From an uncultured Veillonella sp. (GTDB lineage: Bacteria; Bacillota; Negativicutes; Veillonellales; Veillonellaceae), in the NCBI GenBank assembly GCA_900757715.1, contig CAAEOZ010000291.1, positions 1 through 8,308 on the forward strand: DNA of 8,308 nucleotides, given 5' to 3'. The notes below the pieces were generated by a model. The model was not told the DNA's origin, did not search any database, and was given only the letters and a program-made list of their open reading frames with translations. The position numbers were made by a program, and so were the translations under genes. This document shows, in pieces, positions 1 through 8,134 of this stretch. The stretch's first letter is position 1. The number at the start of each line of letters is the position of its first letter.

Positions 1-2183
1 CCTTTCAACATATAAGCATATTCCACTTGATCGGCCAAGGCATAATTCTGTATATTGAAGGTGACGCTGAAGTTATTTTGCATATAGCTTAAACGTACTG
101 CAGGACATCCATGAAGTTCTATCATCTTTTCCTCACTTTTTCTTTCCGATATTGGTACAAATATTCTCAAGCCTGTCATAATAGCTGAAGGAGCTTCACG
201 CTTTGCCAATACCATTTCAGGATTAAAACGACATAATCCATTTAAAGAGCCAAAGTAAATATTGCCATCATAATCATGAGTAACACTACCACTCATAAAA
301 CCAACAATAGGAACTCCATCCCATCGCCCATAATTATAAAAGCTATTCTTAACCGCAATATAGCAACTTATCCCTTTATTTGTACTACACCAAATACGCC
401 CGGAAGCATCTTCCATAATAGCACGTATATGGGCATTCTCCAAACCATCTCCTCTTTTAAACACCTGGTACTTCATATTGTTTGGAGAAGGAAAGCATAC
501 TAACCCTTCACCAGTAGCTACCCATATACGCTTCTTACTATCTCCATAAATACTATTAATTGTATTTGAAGGGAATTGCTCTGCCGTATAAAAATGTTTA
601 ATCATTTTAAAGTCTGGCGAATATACTAAAACTCCACCTCCAAATGTACCTACCCAAAGAAAGCCTTGCTCGTCTTTAAAGAGACAACGTACTTGTTCAT
701 TCTCTATATAATGCTCCAAAAAAAGTTGTCCATCCAAGCCTGCTTTATAAACCCCTTCACTAGTACCTATCCATATGGTATGATGATCATCCTCATAAAT
801 AGCACGAACATCAATCAAAGCTTTATCTTTAGAGAATACTTGACGAAAATACTTCTGAGTTCTATTATAGTAACATAGCCCACCATTAAATAGTCCAAAC
901 CATAAATTCCCTTTCGTATCACATAAAGATGCTTGAACAGGATTTCCATTCAAATCTCCATCATCCGCTCCATATATAGCGACTCTTTTCCCTTTTGAAA
1001 AAACATTAATATCACCTCCATTGGTACCGATCCATAATACTCCATCTTGGTCTACACAAACCGTACTAATCATTTTGTCTGTTAAATTTTTCTCTGCTGT
1101 TGGAATAGGAGAATAATTATAAACATTAAATAAAGAAGAGTCACGGCTTAAGAAGTTAATTCCTCCACCCCATGTACCTGCCCATATATTATTAAAAGAA
1201 TCTTGAAACAAGCAACGAACGCTAGAACTAGACAAACCATATTCATCATTACTTGCTTTTATATAATTAAATCGTACATCTTCCGAAGACACAAATAACC
1301 GTTGCGTTAAATCCAATACAGCAATTCCCCCAAATTCTGTAGCAAGCCAAAGCCTATTATCATCCATCTGTCTAATATCAAATACAACATGTTTTCCCCC
1401 TTTAGCCTCTTTAAAGTGAATAAAACTTTCTGATTCCGGATTGAACAAAGCCAGCCCTTCGGAGGTTCCCAACCAAATATTATTATTTCTATCCTTATAA
1501 ATACAGACAACTCCATCCCCTGGCAAACTATTAGGATCGTTAGGGTTATGCCTAAAATTCTTTGCTTTTTTATCTTTTATAGAAATTATACTAAATCCAT
1601 GAAAAGCATGAGCCACATACAGATTACCATCTCCCCCATCAACAACTGACCATACATTATTACTTCCCAGTCCAGGTACAGTTTCTGTATTATAATGTAT
1701 AAAATTTCCAGTCTTCTTATCTAAATAATCAATTCCATTCCAATACGTAGTTATCCATAGATTTCCATCAGATGCAGGCTTTATGCTGGTCACATCGTCA
1801 GTAATCAAACTATTATGATCTCCAGGATCATGTTTATAAATAGTGAAAGTATTATTACTATAATTATAAGCATTCAATCCCGCACGTTGCGTACCAATCC
1901 ATAATATAGAATCTATAGGATCATCTAACAAACAATTTAGTTCATTGCCTGTAATATGTAATTTATCAGGAATATCCTTATAATAGGAGATAAAATGTAC
2001 CCCATCAAATTTATTTAATCCTTCTTCTGTAGCAAACCATAAATAGCCTTGTTTATCTTGAGCAATACTCAATACATTATTATTAGACAATCCTTCCATT
2101 GCTCCCAGCTTTTTAACTGAGTATGATTGTGCCCATATACATTCCGGTAACACCAATAACAACAAAACAAGTATATTTTTCAT
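1..2183 (-). CDS. Hybrid two-component system regulator (HTCS), periplasmic sensor part; 3' end lies outside the window
   Basis: This frame stays open for 727 codons from ATG at 2183-2181 to the left edge, and I found no stop in it. An in-frame stop at 2204-2202 lies just upstream of the ATG, which supports this start. Residues 1-18 form a signal peptide (hydrophobic run, then IWA before Q19). After it come 14 Reg_prop-type blades built on the pattern D-x-x-G-x-[LI]-W-x-[GA]-T, for example W49, W95, W334, W384 and the last at G640-G645. That count fits two seven-bladed propellers at roughly 22-345 and 355-670. Residues 696-727 (VRLSYMQNNFSV, then AYMLK) match the start of a Y_Y_Y domain. In this family a membrane helix, histidine kinase, receiver and AraC-type DNA-binding domain follow; these would lie beyond the window, so the HTCS call rests on the sensor and the context. 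It is divergent from susC and likely controls it. A classical sensor kinase with the same ectodomain is the main alternative. Confidence 0.9.
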   Translation of the reverse strand, partial: MKNILVLLLLVLPECIWAQSYSVKKLGAMEGLSNNNVLSIAQDKQGYLWFATEEGLNKFDGVHFISYYKDIPDKLHITGNELNCLLDDPIDSILWIGTQRAGLNAYNYSNNTFTIYKHDPGDHNSLITDDVTSIKPASDGNLWITTYWNGIDYLDKKTGNFIHYNTETVPGLGSNNVWSVVDGGDGNLYVAHAFHGFSIISIKDKKAKNFRHNPNDPNSLPGDGVVCIYKDRNNNIWLGTSEGLALFNPESESFIHFKEAKGGKHVVFDIRQMDDNRLWLATEFGGIAVLDLTQRLFVSSEDVRFNYIKASNDEYGLSSSSVRCLFQDSFNNIWAGTWGGGINFLSRDSSLFNVYNYSPIPTAEKNLTDKMISTVCVDQDGVLWIGTNGGDINVFSKGKRVAIYGADDGDLNGNPVQASLCDTKGNLWFGLFNGGLCYYNRTQKYFRQVFSKDKALIDVRAIYEDDHHTIWIGTSEGVYKAGLDGQLFLEHYIENEQVRCLFKDEQGFLWVGTFGGGVLVYSPDFKMIKHFYTAEQFPSNTINSIYGDSKKRIWVATGEGLVCFPSPNNMKYQVFKRGDGLENAHIRAIMEDASGRIWCSTNKGISCYIAVKNSFYNYGRWDGVPIVGFMSGSVTHDYDGNIYFGSLNGLCRFNPEMVLAKREAPSAIMTGLRIFVPISERKSEEKMIELHGCPAVRLSYMQNNFSVTFNIQNYALADQVEYAYMLK

Positions 2184-2214
2184 AATACTAAATATCGTTT
2201 TTTAATTGATTATT

Positions 2215-2222
2215 CAAAAATA
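2215..2222 (-). promoter_or_regulatory. Candidate -7 promoter element of the HTCS gene
   Basis: Read on the minus strand this is TATTTTTG, an exact match to the Bacteroides -7 consensus TAnnTTTG. It lies about 31 nt before the HTCS start codon at 2183, which would give a short leader of roughly 25 nt. I see no clear TTTG-like -33 element at the expected distance (around 2242-2246). The match is short and sits in A/T-rich DNA, so it could occur by chance. Confidence 0.45.
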
Positions 2223-2248
2223 CAAAGAAAATACATATTTAAGATATC

Positions 2249-2271
2249 TAAATCATGCATTGCATGATTTA
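2249..2271. repeat. Near-perfect palindrome, candidate operator
   Basis: The arms TAAATCATGCA (2249-2259) and TGCATGATTTA (2261-2271) are exact inverted copies of 11 bp around a single central base at 2260. The element lies between the two candidate divergent promoters, about 50 bp upstream of the susC -7 box. Its position and symmetry suggest a protein-binding site. With a 1-nt centre it cannot form a good RNA hairpin loop at full length, so a DNA operator is likelier than a terminator. Which protein binds is inferred; the HTCS is the obvious candidate. Confidence 0.65.
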
Positions 2272-2293
2272 CTATCCATTTCTGCAAGATTCA
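2261..2293 (+). promoter_or_regulatory. Candidate AraC-type activator site: two direct repeats 22 bp apart
   Basis: TGCATGATTTA (2261-2271) recurs as TGCAAGATTCA (2283-2293), matching at 9 of 11 positions with start-to-start spacing of 22 bp, about two helical turns. AraC-family proteins commonly bind direct repeats with this kind of spacing, and HTCS regulators carry an AraC-type DNA-binding domain. Taking a transcription start near 2333, inferred from the -7 box, the copies are centred near -67 and -45. These are typical activator positions, and the second copy abuts the place where a -33 box would be. The upstream copy is also one arm of the palindrome. Confidence 0.5.
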
Positions 2294-2319
2294 TATAACT
2301 TTATTAATTTTCCTTCACC

Positions 2320-2327
2320 TACATTTG
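2320..2327 (+). promoter_or_regulatory. Candidate -7 promoter element of the susC operon
   Basis: TACATTTG matches the Bacteroides -7 consensus TAnnTTTG exactly and lies 51 nt before the susC start codon. No TTTG is present around 2296-2303, where the -33 element would be expected; only a weak CTTTA-like stretch is seen. A good -7 with a poor -33 is what one would expect of a promoter that needs an activator. The leader from about 2333 to 2378 is A/T-rich and has no obvious stable fold. Confidence 0.6.
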
Positions 2328-2378
2328 CAGTCGGAAAACAAAATAAGAAACAATGTTTAATCTTTAAATCCTAATTTT

Positions 2379-5300
2379 ATGAGGCATTTAAAATTTTTAT
2401 GCACATGTGTCATACTACTACTCACATCAGTAGCAGTATTTGCACAAACGCAAATCACAGGACATGTAGCTGATATGAAAGGAGAAGCTATCATTGGAGC
2501 TAATGTCACCCTTAAAGGAACCACAAATGGAACTATCACAGATTTTGACGGTCACTTTACACTCAATGTAAATGACCCCAACGGAATACTAGCAGTTTCA
2601 TTTATTGGTTACAAAACAAAAGAAGTGAAAATTGGAGAAAAAACCATTTTTCAGATTATTCTTGAAGAGGACACTGAAACTTTAGACGAAGTCGTAGTAG
2701 TAGGTTATGGTACACAAACAAAGAAAAGTTTAACAGGAGCAGTTAGTGACGTTAAATCCGATGCACTAACCCGTTCAGTTTCTACCACTACTGCCGGAGC
2801 TTTATCTGGGAAAATAGCAGGAATTTCCACACGCGCAGTGGATGCTCGACCAGGTAGAGGAATCAATCTTGAAATCCGTAATATGGGAAGTCCTCTATTT
2901 GTTATAGATGGTATTCCTTATGGAGGTATGAACAGTCGTGACTGGTTACAAGCATCAGATGTATCCGGCAATGATGTTTTTAATGCACTAAATATTGAAG
3001 ACATTGAAAGTATTACCGTATTAAAAGATGCCTCTGCTGCCATCTACGGTCTGCGTGCAGCCAATGGTGTAGTTTTAGTTACAACCAAAAAAGGAAGGAA
3101 AAACGAAAAAGTCAGCATCAATGTTAATGGATATTATGGCTGGCAAAACTTAACTCGCTTTCCCAAATTAGCTAATGCCGGACAATATGTGAGAGGCTTG
3201 GCTGAAGCTGCACAGAACAGAGGTGAAGATCCTAATAATCTTTATACTCCAGAAGAATTAGCCAAATGGCAAGCTGGTACCGAGCCGGGATATAAAAGTT
3301 ATGATTATTATGATATGGTAATGAGAAAGAATGTACCACAGTATCATATCAATGCTAATGTTACGGGTGGCTCAGATAAAACAAATTATTATCTTTCTGT
3401 TGCTCATACCAGTCAAGATGCCATGATGCGAGACTTTAAATATCAACGTACTAACTTCCAATTAAATCTTGATTCCAAAATTACAGATCATTTCACTGTA
3501 GGTGCACAAATTAGTGGAAAATATGAAAAAAGTGAAGATGTAGGTCTACCTGGTGGAGACGGATATTATACGGCTATTTTAGCAATGTTTAAGATGCAAC
3601 CTATCGAAAGTCCATACGCTAATGATAACCCGGAATATATTAATAATGTGCATGAAAATGGTTATAATCCGGCTGCATTTAGACGTGACATTGCCGGCTA
3701 CAAAGACAATTTAACCCGTAATGCTAATATCAATGCTTATGCACAATATGATTTCAAATTTGGTTTAACAGCAAAGGCCACTTTCTCCTACAATTATACA
3801 AACAGTCGTTTTGACGGTTATCAATACGCATATCAAATCTATACATATGATAAAGCAAATGACACCTATAATGGGACACCAGCCACAGGACGATGGAGAA
3901 GTCAGATAGATCGTAGTGTACCGGCACGTTATATGCAACTACAATTGAACTATACAAAACAGTTTAAAAAACATAATATTTCAGCAGTCTTAGGCTATGA
4001 AGCTTCTGATTATGACTGGAGTAAGAAAACTTATGGAACGGAACCTTCCACTGACTATCTGCCATTATTACAATTTGATGAACTCAATAGTTTTGGTGAT
4101 GAATGGAGTTATGAAGCACGTGCCGGTTGGATTGGGCGTATCAATTATAATTTCGCCCACAAATACTTAATCGAAATATTAGCCCGCTATGACGGTTCAT
4201 ATCTATATGCACCAAGCAAGCGCTGGGGATTTTTCCCTGGAGTATCAGTAGGTTGGAGAATATCAGAAGAAAAATTCTTCGAAAAGTTAAGACCGGTCAT
4301 AGATGATCTGAAAATACGCGCATCTATCGGTCAAACTGGTACAGAAAAAGATGTAAAGCTATTTGACTACTTAAGTGGTTATAACTGGAATCAAGGTAAT
4401 GCTGTATTAGACGGTGAAGTTGTATCCGGACTTAATCAAAGAGGATTGCCTGTGACAAATTTATCTTGGACAAAAAATACAACATCAAATATTGGTTTTG
4501 ACTTGACCATGTTTAACAGCCGGCTAAAAATTACAGCAGATGCATTCCGAAAAGATATTACTGGCGTGCCAGCAGCTCGTTATGATGTATTGCTGCCTAA
4601 TGAAGTAGGTTACAAATTACCTAACGAGAACCTAAATAAACAAGCATATATCGGTGCAGAAGCAATGGCTACTTGGACTGATCATATCGGTGATTTGAAT
4701 TATACCATTAGTGGCAATTTTACATTCTCACGCTATAAAAGTATTGAAACTTATAAGCCTCGTTTCAATAATTCCTGGGATGAATATCGTAATTCTGCAG
4801 AAGGACGTTGGGGAGGCATATATTGGGGATATCAAGTAATTGGGCAATTCCAATCGGAAGAAGAAATACTTAACTATCCGGTTAACTTAGACGGACAAAA
4901 TAATCGGACACTACTCCCTGGTGATCTTATTTACAAAGACGTAAATGGTGATGGCATTATCAACGGTATGGATGAACGCCCTATAGGTTACCCCGAAGGT
5001 TGGGCTCCTATCATATCATTCGGCGGTAATATCGGTTTAGAATGGAAAGGTATTGACCTTAATATTGACCTTTCCGGAGGTGCTATGCAAGGATGGAGAC
5101 AAAATTATGAACTCGCTAATGCATTCCACGGCAATGGCAATTCACCTGAATATTTATTAGAAGACCGTTGGCACCGTGCTGATTTATATGATCCCAATAG
5201 CGAATGGATTCCTGGACGTTATCCAGCTATTCGTAAAGGTGAGTTCAGCTATAATAACAAAAATAGCGATTTTTGGCTACATAATGTACACTACTTACGC

Positions 5301-5510
5301 ATCAAGAATTTAGAAATCGGCTATAGTTTGCCTATTAAATGGACAAAAACTGTCCATGCACAAAAAATACGTATCTATGCCAATGTTTCGAATTTATGTT
5401 CATTCGATAATGTACATCAGTTCGGGATTGACCCTGAAATTACAGCCGCAGCAGCAGTAGTATATCCACAGCAAAGAACATTCCTTCTTGGATTTAATGT
5501 AACATTCTAA
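2379..5510 (+). CDS. susC: SusC-like TonB-dependent outer-membrane glycan transporter
   Basis: A 1043-residue protein of normal SusC length. Residues 1-22 are a signal peptide ending VFA before Q23. A carboxypeptidase regulatory-like beta domain follows at about 26-98 (ITGHV, GANVTLKGT, DFDGHF, VSFIGY). A TonB-box-like segment EVVVVGYG lies at 104-111. The plug spans about 112-240 and includes VIDGIP and the family motif around NIEDIESITVLKDASAA, then YGLRAANG. The rest is the outer-membrane beta barrel, ending RTFLLGFNVTF with the terminal aromatic residue typical of barrel insertion signals. A calcium-loop-like motif D854-x-N-x-D858-G lies in the barrel part. No STN domain precedes the regulatory-like domain, which fits HTCS control. 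It should import oligosaccharides using TonB-supplied energy, with the downstream SusD as its lid. The susC symbol denotes family membership; the substrate is unknown. Confidence 0.97.
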   Translation: MRHLKFLCTCVILLLTSVAVFAQTQITGHVADMKGEAIIGANVTLKGTTNGTITDFDGHFTLNVNDPNGILAVSFIGYKTKEVKIGEKTIFQIILEEDTETLDEVVVVGYGTQTKKSLTGAVSDVKSDALTRSVSTTTAGALSGKIAGISTRAVDARPGRGINLEIRNMGSPLFVIDGIPYGGMNSRDWLQASDVSGNDVFNALNIEDIESITVLKDASAAIYGLRAANGVVLVTTKKGRKNEKVSINVNGYYGWQNLTRFPKLANAGQYVRGLAEAAQNRGEDPNNLYTPEELAKWQAGTEPGYKSYDYYDMVMRKNVPQYHINANVTGGSDKTNYYLSVAHTSQDAMMRDFKYQRTNFQLNLDSKITDHFTVGAQISGKYEKSEDVGLPGGDGYYTAILAMFKMQPIESPYANDNPEYINNVHENGYNPAAFRRDIAGYKDNLTRNANINAYAQYDFKFGLTAKATFSYNYTNSRFDGYQYAYQIYTYDKANDTYNGTPATGRWRSQIDRSVPARYMQLQLNYTKQFKKHNISAVLGYEASDYDWSKKTYGTEPSTDYLPLLQFDELNSFGDEWSYEARAGWIGRINYNFAHKYLIEILARYDGSYLYAPSKRWGFFPGVSVGWRISEEKFFEKLRPVIDDLKIRASIGQTGTEKDVKLFDYLSGYNWNQGNAVLDGEVVSGLNQRGLPVTNLSWTKNTTSNIGFDLTMFNSRLKITADAFRKDITGVPAARYDVLLPNEVGYKLPNENLNKQAYIGAEAMATWTDHIGDLNYTISGNFTFSRYKSIETYKPRFNNSWDEYRNSAEGRWGGIYWGYQVIGQFQSEEEILNYPVNLDGQNNRTLLPGDLIYKDVNGDGIINGMDERPIGYPEGWAPIISFGGNIGLEWKGIDLNIDLSGGAMQGWRQNYELANAFHGNGNSPEYLLEDRWHRADLYDPNSEWIPGRYPAIRKGEFSYNNKNSDFWLHNVHYLRIKNLEIGYSLPIKWTKTVHAQKIRIYANVSNLCSFDNVHQFGIDPEITAAAAVVYPQQRTFLLGFNVTF

Positions 5511-5522
5511 AACGATATTATT

Positions 5523-7373
5523 ATGAAAAAAAATTATATAAAAATATTTTTGTTGGGAGCTGCCATTACGTCTTTATTATCAAGTTGTGGTGACGGATGG
5601 TTCGAAAGAGATCCCAAAAACATCCTTACCAATGAACAAGTATGGAACGACCCTGCCATGATAAAATCACAATTAGCCAACCTATATGATAGAATTCCCC
5701 AATTACATGGCAACTTTAACACAGGTGGTATGTGTGAAACTGATGATGCAATGTATTGTGGTACTTTAGACCAGAATTATCGTAACGAACTGCGTTATGG
5801 AAATGATTACGGACGTTGGTGGGACTATGAATTCATACGTGATATCAATATGTCCATTGAGAACATTACTAAATATGGAACAGAAATCTCCGAAGAAAGC
5901 AAAAATCAATTTATTGCCGAATTTCGCTTTATACGAGCTTATGTTTATTTCGAACTTGTAAGACGTATGGGAGGAGTACCGCTGATCACCCAAACATTAG
6001 AATACGATTTTAATGGTGATCCTTCTTATCTTCGTACCCCACGTGCGAAAGAACATGAAATTTACGATTTTATTTACAAGGAATGCGAAGAAATCAAAAA
6101 TCAATTAGGCAACGCAAACAGCCAAACTCGCGCCAACTATTACACTGCATTAGCATTAGAAAGCCGTGCCATGTTATACGCTGGTTCCATAGCTAAATAC
6201 AATGCTTTAAAAACTCCCAATATTGTAACTTCCGGTGGAGAGGTAGGTATTCCTTCAGACATGGCAAACGGTTATTACCAAAAATCATTATCTGCTTCAA
6301 AAGAAATTATAGAAGAAGGAGGGTATGAACTCTATAACAAAGAAGAAGACAAGGGAATCAATTTCTATAAAATGTTAATGGATAAAACCGGAAATAAAGA
6401 AGTTATTTGGGTAAAAGATTACCAAAATCCTTTAAAGGTACATAGTTTCGGATATGATAATGTTATTCATCATTTAAGAGAAGATAATGACAACTCTTCT
6501 TGTATTGGCCCATCATTAGGATTAGTAGAGGCCTTTGACTATTTAGACGGGACCTCAGGAACATTACACTATAAAAACGGCAACGATTATATCGTTTATA
6601 AAAATCCTAGTGATATTTTTGCCAATAAAGATGCTCGTTTATATGGTACTATTATTTATCCCGGTACCAAGTTCAGAGGTCAGGACGTTGATATTCAAGC
6701 CGGAGTAGCTGTATGGAATGATATTAATGGCTCTTACGATTTACTTACTGATCCCAGCTTGGGGAGTTTCTATACAGACAATAAAACTTTTGTAGGTCAA
6801 GACGGTCCCCAAACCAACACCCCTAACGTTAGCAACACCGGATTTTATATTCGCAAATTCATAAGTGAAGCTTCCGGTTATACACTTCGTAATTATGCCG
6901 AAAACTGGTGGCCTTGGTTCCGTTTAGGAGAAATTTATCTCAACGCTACTGAAGCAGCTTTTGAATTAAATGATGAAACAAATGCATTGCATTATATCAA
7001 TAAACTACGCGAACGTGCAGGTTTTCCCGCCAATAGTTTAAATAAACTTACAATAGAGAAAATTCAAAATGAACGACGCGTGGAATTAGCTTTTGAAGAC
7101 CACCGCTATTTTGATATGAAACGTTGGAGAATAGCAGATGCTGTTTGGAACGGAAATGAGGATAATGATCAAGCCATTGTTTATGGACTATACCCATATC
7201 GTATTGCTAAAGCTAAACCTGGTACTCAAGATCAAGATAAATACATTTTTGTGAAAACAAGATCTGAACGTTTCAAAGTAGCTAGAACTTTCCAACAGTC
7301 CAACTATTATTCATTCATTGAGGATGCTGTTATCAATAATAATCCAACAATTGTCAAAAACCCATTCCAATAA
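5523..7373 (+). CDS. susD: SusD-like surface glycan-binding lipoprotein
   Basis: A 616-residue protein that starts 12 nt after susC, so the two are surely co-transcribed. The N-terminus is a lipoprotein signal with lipobox LLSSC and lipidated C22, followed by acidic residues (D24, E28, D30). SusD/RagB hallmarks are the helix around 132-151 (AEFRFIRAYVYFELVRRMGG), the ALALESRAMLYAGS helix at 209-222, and a C-terminal block at 463-540 containing WPWFRLGEIYLNATEAA, INKLRERAG, and NERRVELAFEDHRYFDMKRW. These correspond to the TPR-like scaffold of the family. The protein should sit on the outer face of the outer membrane and close over SusC, delivering bound oligosaccharide. The ligand cannot be predicted from these motifs, because the binding loops vary among members. 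Confidence 0.96.
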   Translation: MKKNYIKIFLLGAAITSLLSSCGDGWFERDPKNILTNEQVWNDPAMIKSQLANLYDRIPQLHGNFNTGGMCETDDAMYCGTLDQNYRNELRYGNDYGRWWDYEFIRDINMSIENITKYGTEISEESKNQFIAEFRFIRAYVYFELVRRMGGVPLITQTLEYDFNGDPSYLRTPRAKEHEIYDFIYKECEEIKNQLGNANSQTRANYYTALALESRAMLYAGSIAKYNALKTPNIVTSGGEVGIPSDMANGYYQKSLSASKEIIEEGGYELYNKEEDKGINFYKMLMDKTGNKEVIWVKDYQNPLKVHSFGYDNVIHHLREDNDNSSCIGPSLGLVEAFDYLDGTSGTLHYKNGNDYIVYKNPSDIFANKDARLYGTIIYPGTKFRGQDVDIQAGVAVWNDINGSYDLLTDPSLGSFYTDNKTFVGQDGPQTNTPNVSNTGFYIRKFISEASGYTLRNYAENWWPWFRLGEIYLNATEAAFELNDETNALHYINKLRERAGFPANSLNKLTIEKIQNERRVELAFEDHRYFDMKRWRIADAVWNGNEDNDQAIVYGLYPYRIAKAKPGTQDQDKYIFVKTRSERFKVARTFQQSNYYSFIEDAVINNNPTIVKNPFQ

Positions 7374-7385
7374 AAACAAAAAATT

Positions 7386-8060
7386 ATGAGAAAAATATAT
7401 ATTTTTATTATTATAATATGTTGTCTGCTTACAGCCAACAGTTGCAGTTATGACAATTTTGATGAACCTAAATCCATGTTAACAGGAAAAGCCATTTATA
7501 ATGGTGAACCTGTATCCGTTAGAAGTGGAAGTTCCGAATTTGCCCTATTTCAAGACGGATATGCCTTACATGGTTCTATCCCTGTCTATATCGCACAAGA
7601 CGGAAGTTACTCAGTGAACCTATTCAACGGAGATTATAAACTTGTACGCGTTGGTAATGCACCTTGGGAAAGGCCATCCAATGATACGATTCGGATTACA
7701 GTTAAAGGGAATACCATACAAGATATCCCAGTAACACCTTACTTTTTTATTAAAGATGTTTCATTTACTAAGAGTAACAACAAAATTGTTGCAAAATTTA
7801 CAGTTAACAAAGTTATTGCTAATGCTAATATGGAAGATGTAAGTCTTTATCTAGGAAAAGGCATCCTAACAGATAACAATCAAAAAGAAGCGACGTTGAG
7901 TTTAGGAAACAAGATTCCTCTAGAACAAGAGACCAGCGCTGAAATAGACATTCCAAACAATCTGATCAATAAAACATATATTTATGCTCGTATAGGAGTA
8001 AAGTCTGACAAATCCTCAGAATATTGCTATAGTCAATCCATTAAGGTAGAGTTGAAGTAA
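7386..8060 (+). CDS. DUF3823-type lipoprotein of a SusCD operon
   Basis: A 224-residue protein that begins 12 nt after susD and is therefore very likely part of the same transcript. It has a strongly hydrophobic leader and a lipobox-like LTANSC with C20, followed by an acidic stretch (D23, D26, E27) of the kind linked to surface export in Bacteroidota. Residues about 31-118 look like a beta-sandwich of transthyretin or carboxypeptidase-regulatory type (LTGKAIYNGEPV, then QDGSYSVNLFNGDYKLV). Residues about 119-224 form a second beta-rich domain (FFIKDVSF, AKFTVNK, YIYARIGVKS). Length, order and motifs fit the DUF3823 family, which often follows susD. No catalytic motif is visible. A surface glycan-binding or complex-stabilising role is an inference from position only. 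Confidence 0.85.
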   Translation: MRKIYIFIIIICCLLTANSCSYDNFDEPKSMLTGKAIYNGEPVSVRSGSSEFALFQDGYALHGSIPVYIAQDGSYSVNLFNGDYKLVRVGNAPWERPSNDTIRITVKGNTIQDIPVTPYFFIKDVSFTKSNNKIVAKFTVNKVIANANMEDVSLYLGKGILTDNNQKEATLSLGNKIPLEQETSAEIDIPNNLINKTYIYARIGVKSDKSSEYCYSQSIKVELK

Positions 8061-8085
8061 ATAAAACTGATAGAATACAAAAAAC

Positions 8086-8118
8086 AAGGGGAAATATCGC
8101 AAGTTGGTATTTCCCCTT
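8086..8118. terminator. Strong hairpin between the DUF3823 gene and the GH30-like gene (attenuator, processing site or terminator)
   Basis: AAGGGGAAATA (8086-8096) and TATTTCCCCTT (8108-8118) are perfect 11-bp inverted arms. In RNA the stem could extend by U-G, C-G and G-U pairs to leave a loop of about 5 nt (8100-8104). On the plus strand the stem is followed only by a single extra T and then A-rich sequence, a poor U-tract for intrinsic termination. On the minus strand it is followed by GTTTTTTG, a better U-tract, although no minus-strand gene is seen to the right. The hairpin ends 16 nt before the next start codon. It may reduce read-through, set an RNA end that protects the susCD message, or affect translation of the enzyme gene. 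Confidence 0.7.
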
Positions 8119-8134
8119 TAAAATTAACAAACCT

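Larger units (their letters stand above)
2184..2378. promoter_or_regulatory. Divergent intergenic control region between the HTCS gene and susC
   Basis: This 195-nt AT-rich gap separates two genes that are read away from each other, so it must carry both start regions. I see a candidate -7 box for each direction (minus strand at 2215-2222, plus strand at 2320-2327). Between them lies a group of three related 11-bp sites at 2249-2259, 2261-2271 and 2283-2293. No convincing Shine-Dalgarno sequence precedes either start codon, as is usual in Bacteroidota; the leaders are A/T-rich. No RNA gene or further coding gene is visible here. Confidence 0.85.

Noticed and set aside
276..878. Two plus-strand reading frames (276-503 and 666-878) inside the HTCS region
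   Set aside because: They lie antisense to a continuous 727-codon frame with clear propeller motifs, have low-complexity translations with no family features, and have no promoter or start context of their own.
2249..2271. The palindrome as an intrinsic terminator
   Set aside because: It lies between divergent genes, has only a 1-nt centre, is not GC-rich and has no U-tract on either side, so an operator is more plausible.
2353..2367. A four-codon upstream reading frame (ATG TTT AAT CTT TAA) in the susC leader
   Set aside because: It is too short to judge, lacks a ribosome-binding signal, and such ATGs arise by chance in A/T-rich leaders.
2357..2539. A 60-codon minus-strand frame overlapping the susC start
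   Set aside because: It is the antisense shadow of the SusC signal peptide and regulatory-like domain, with no independent support.
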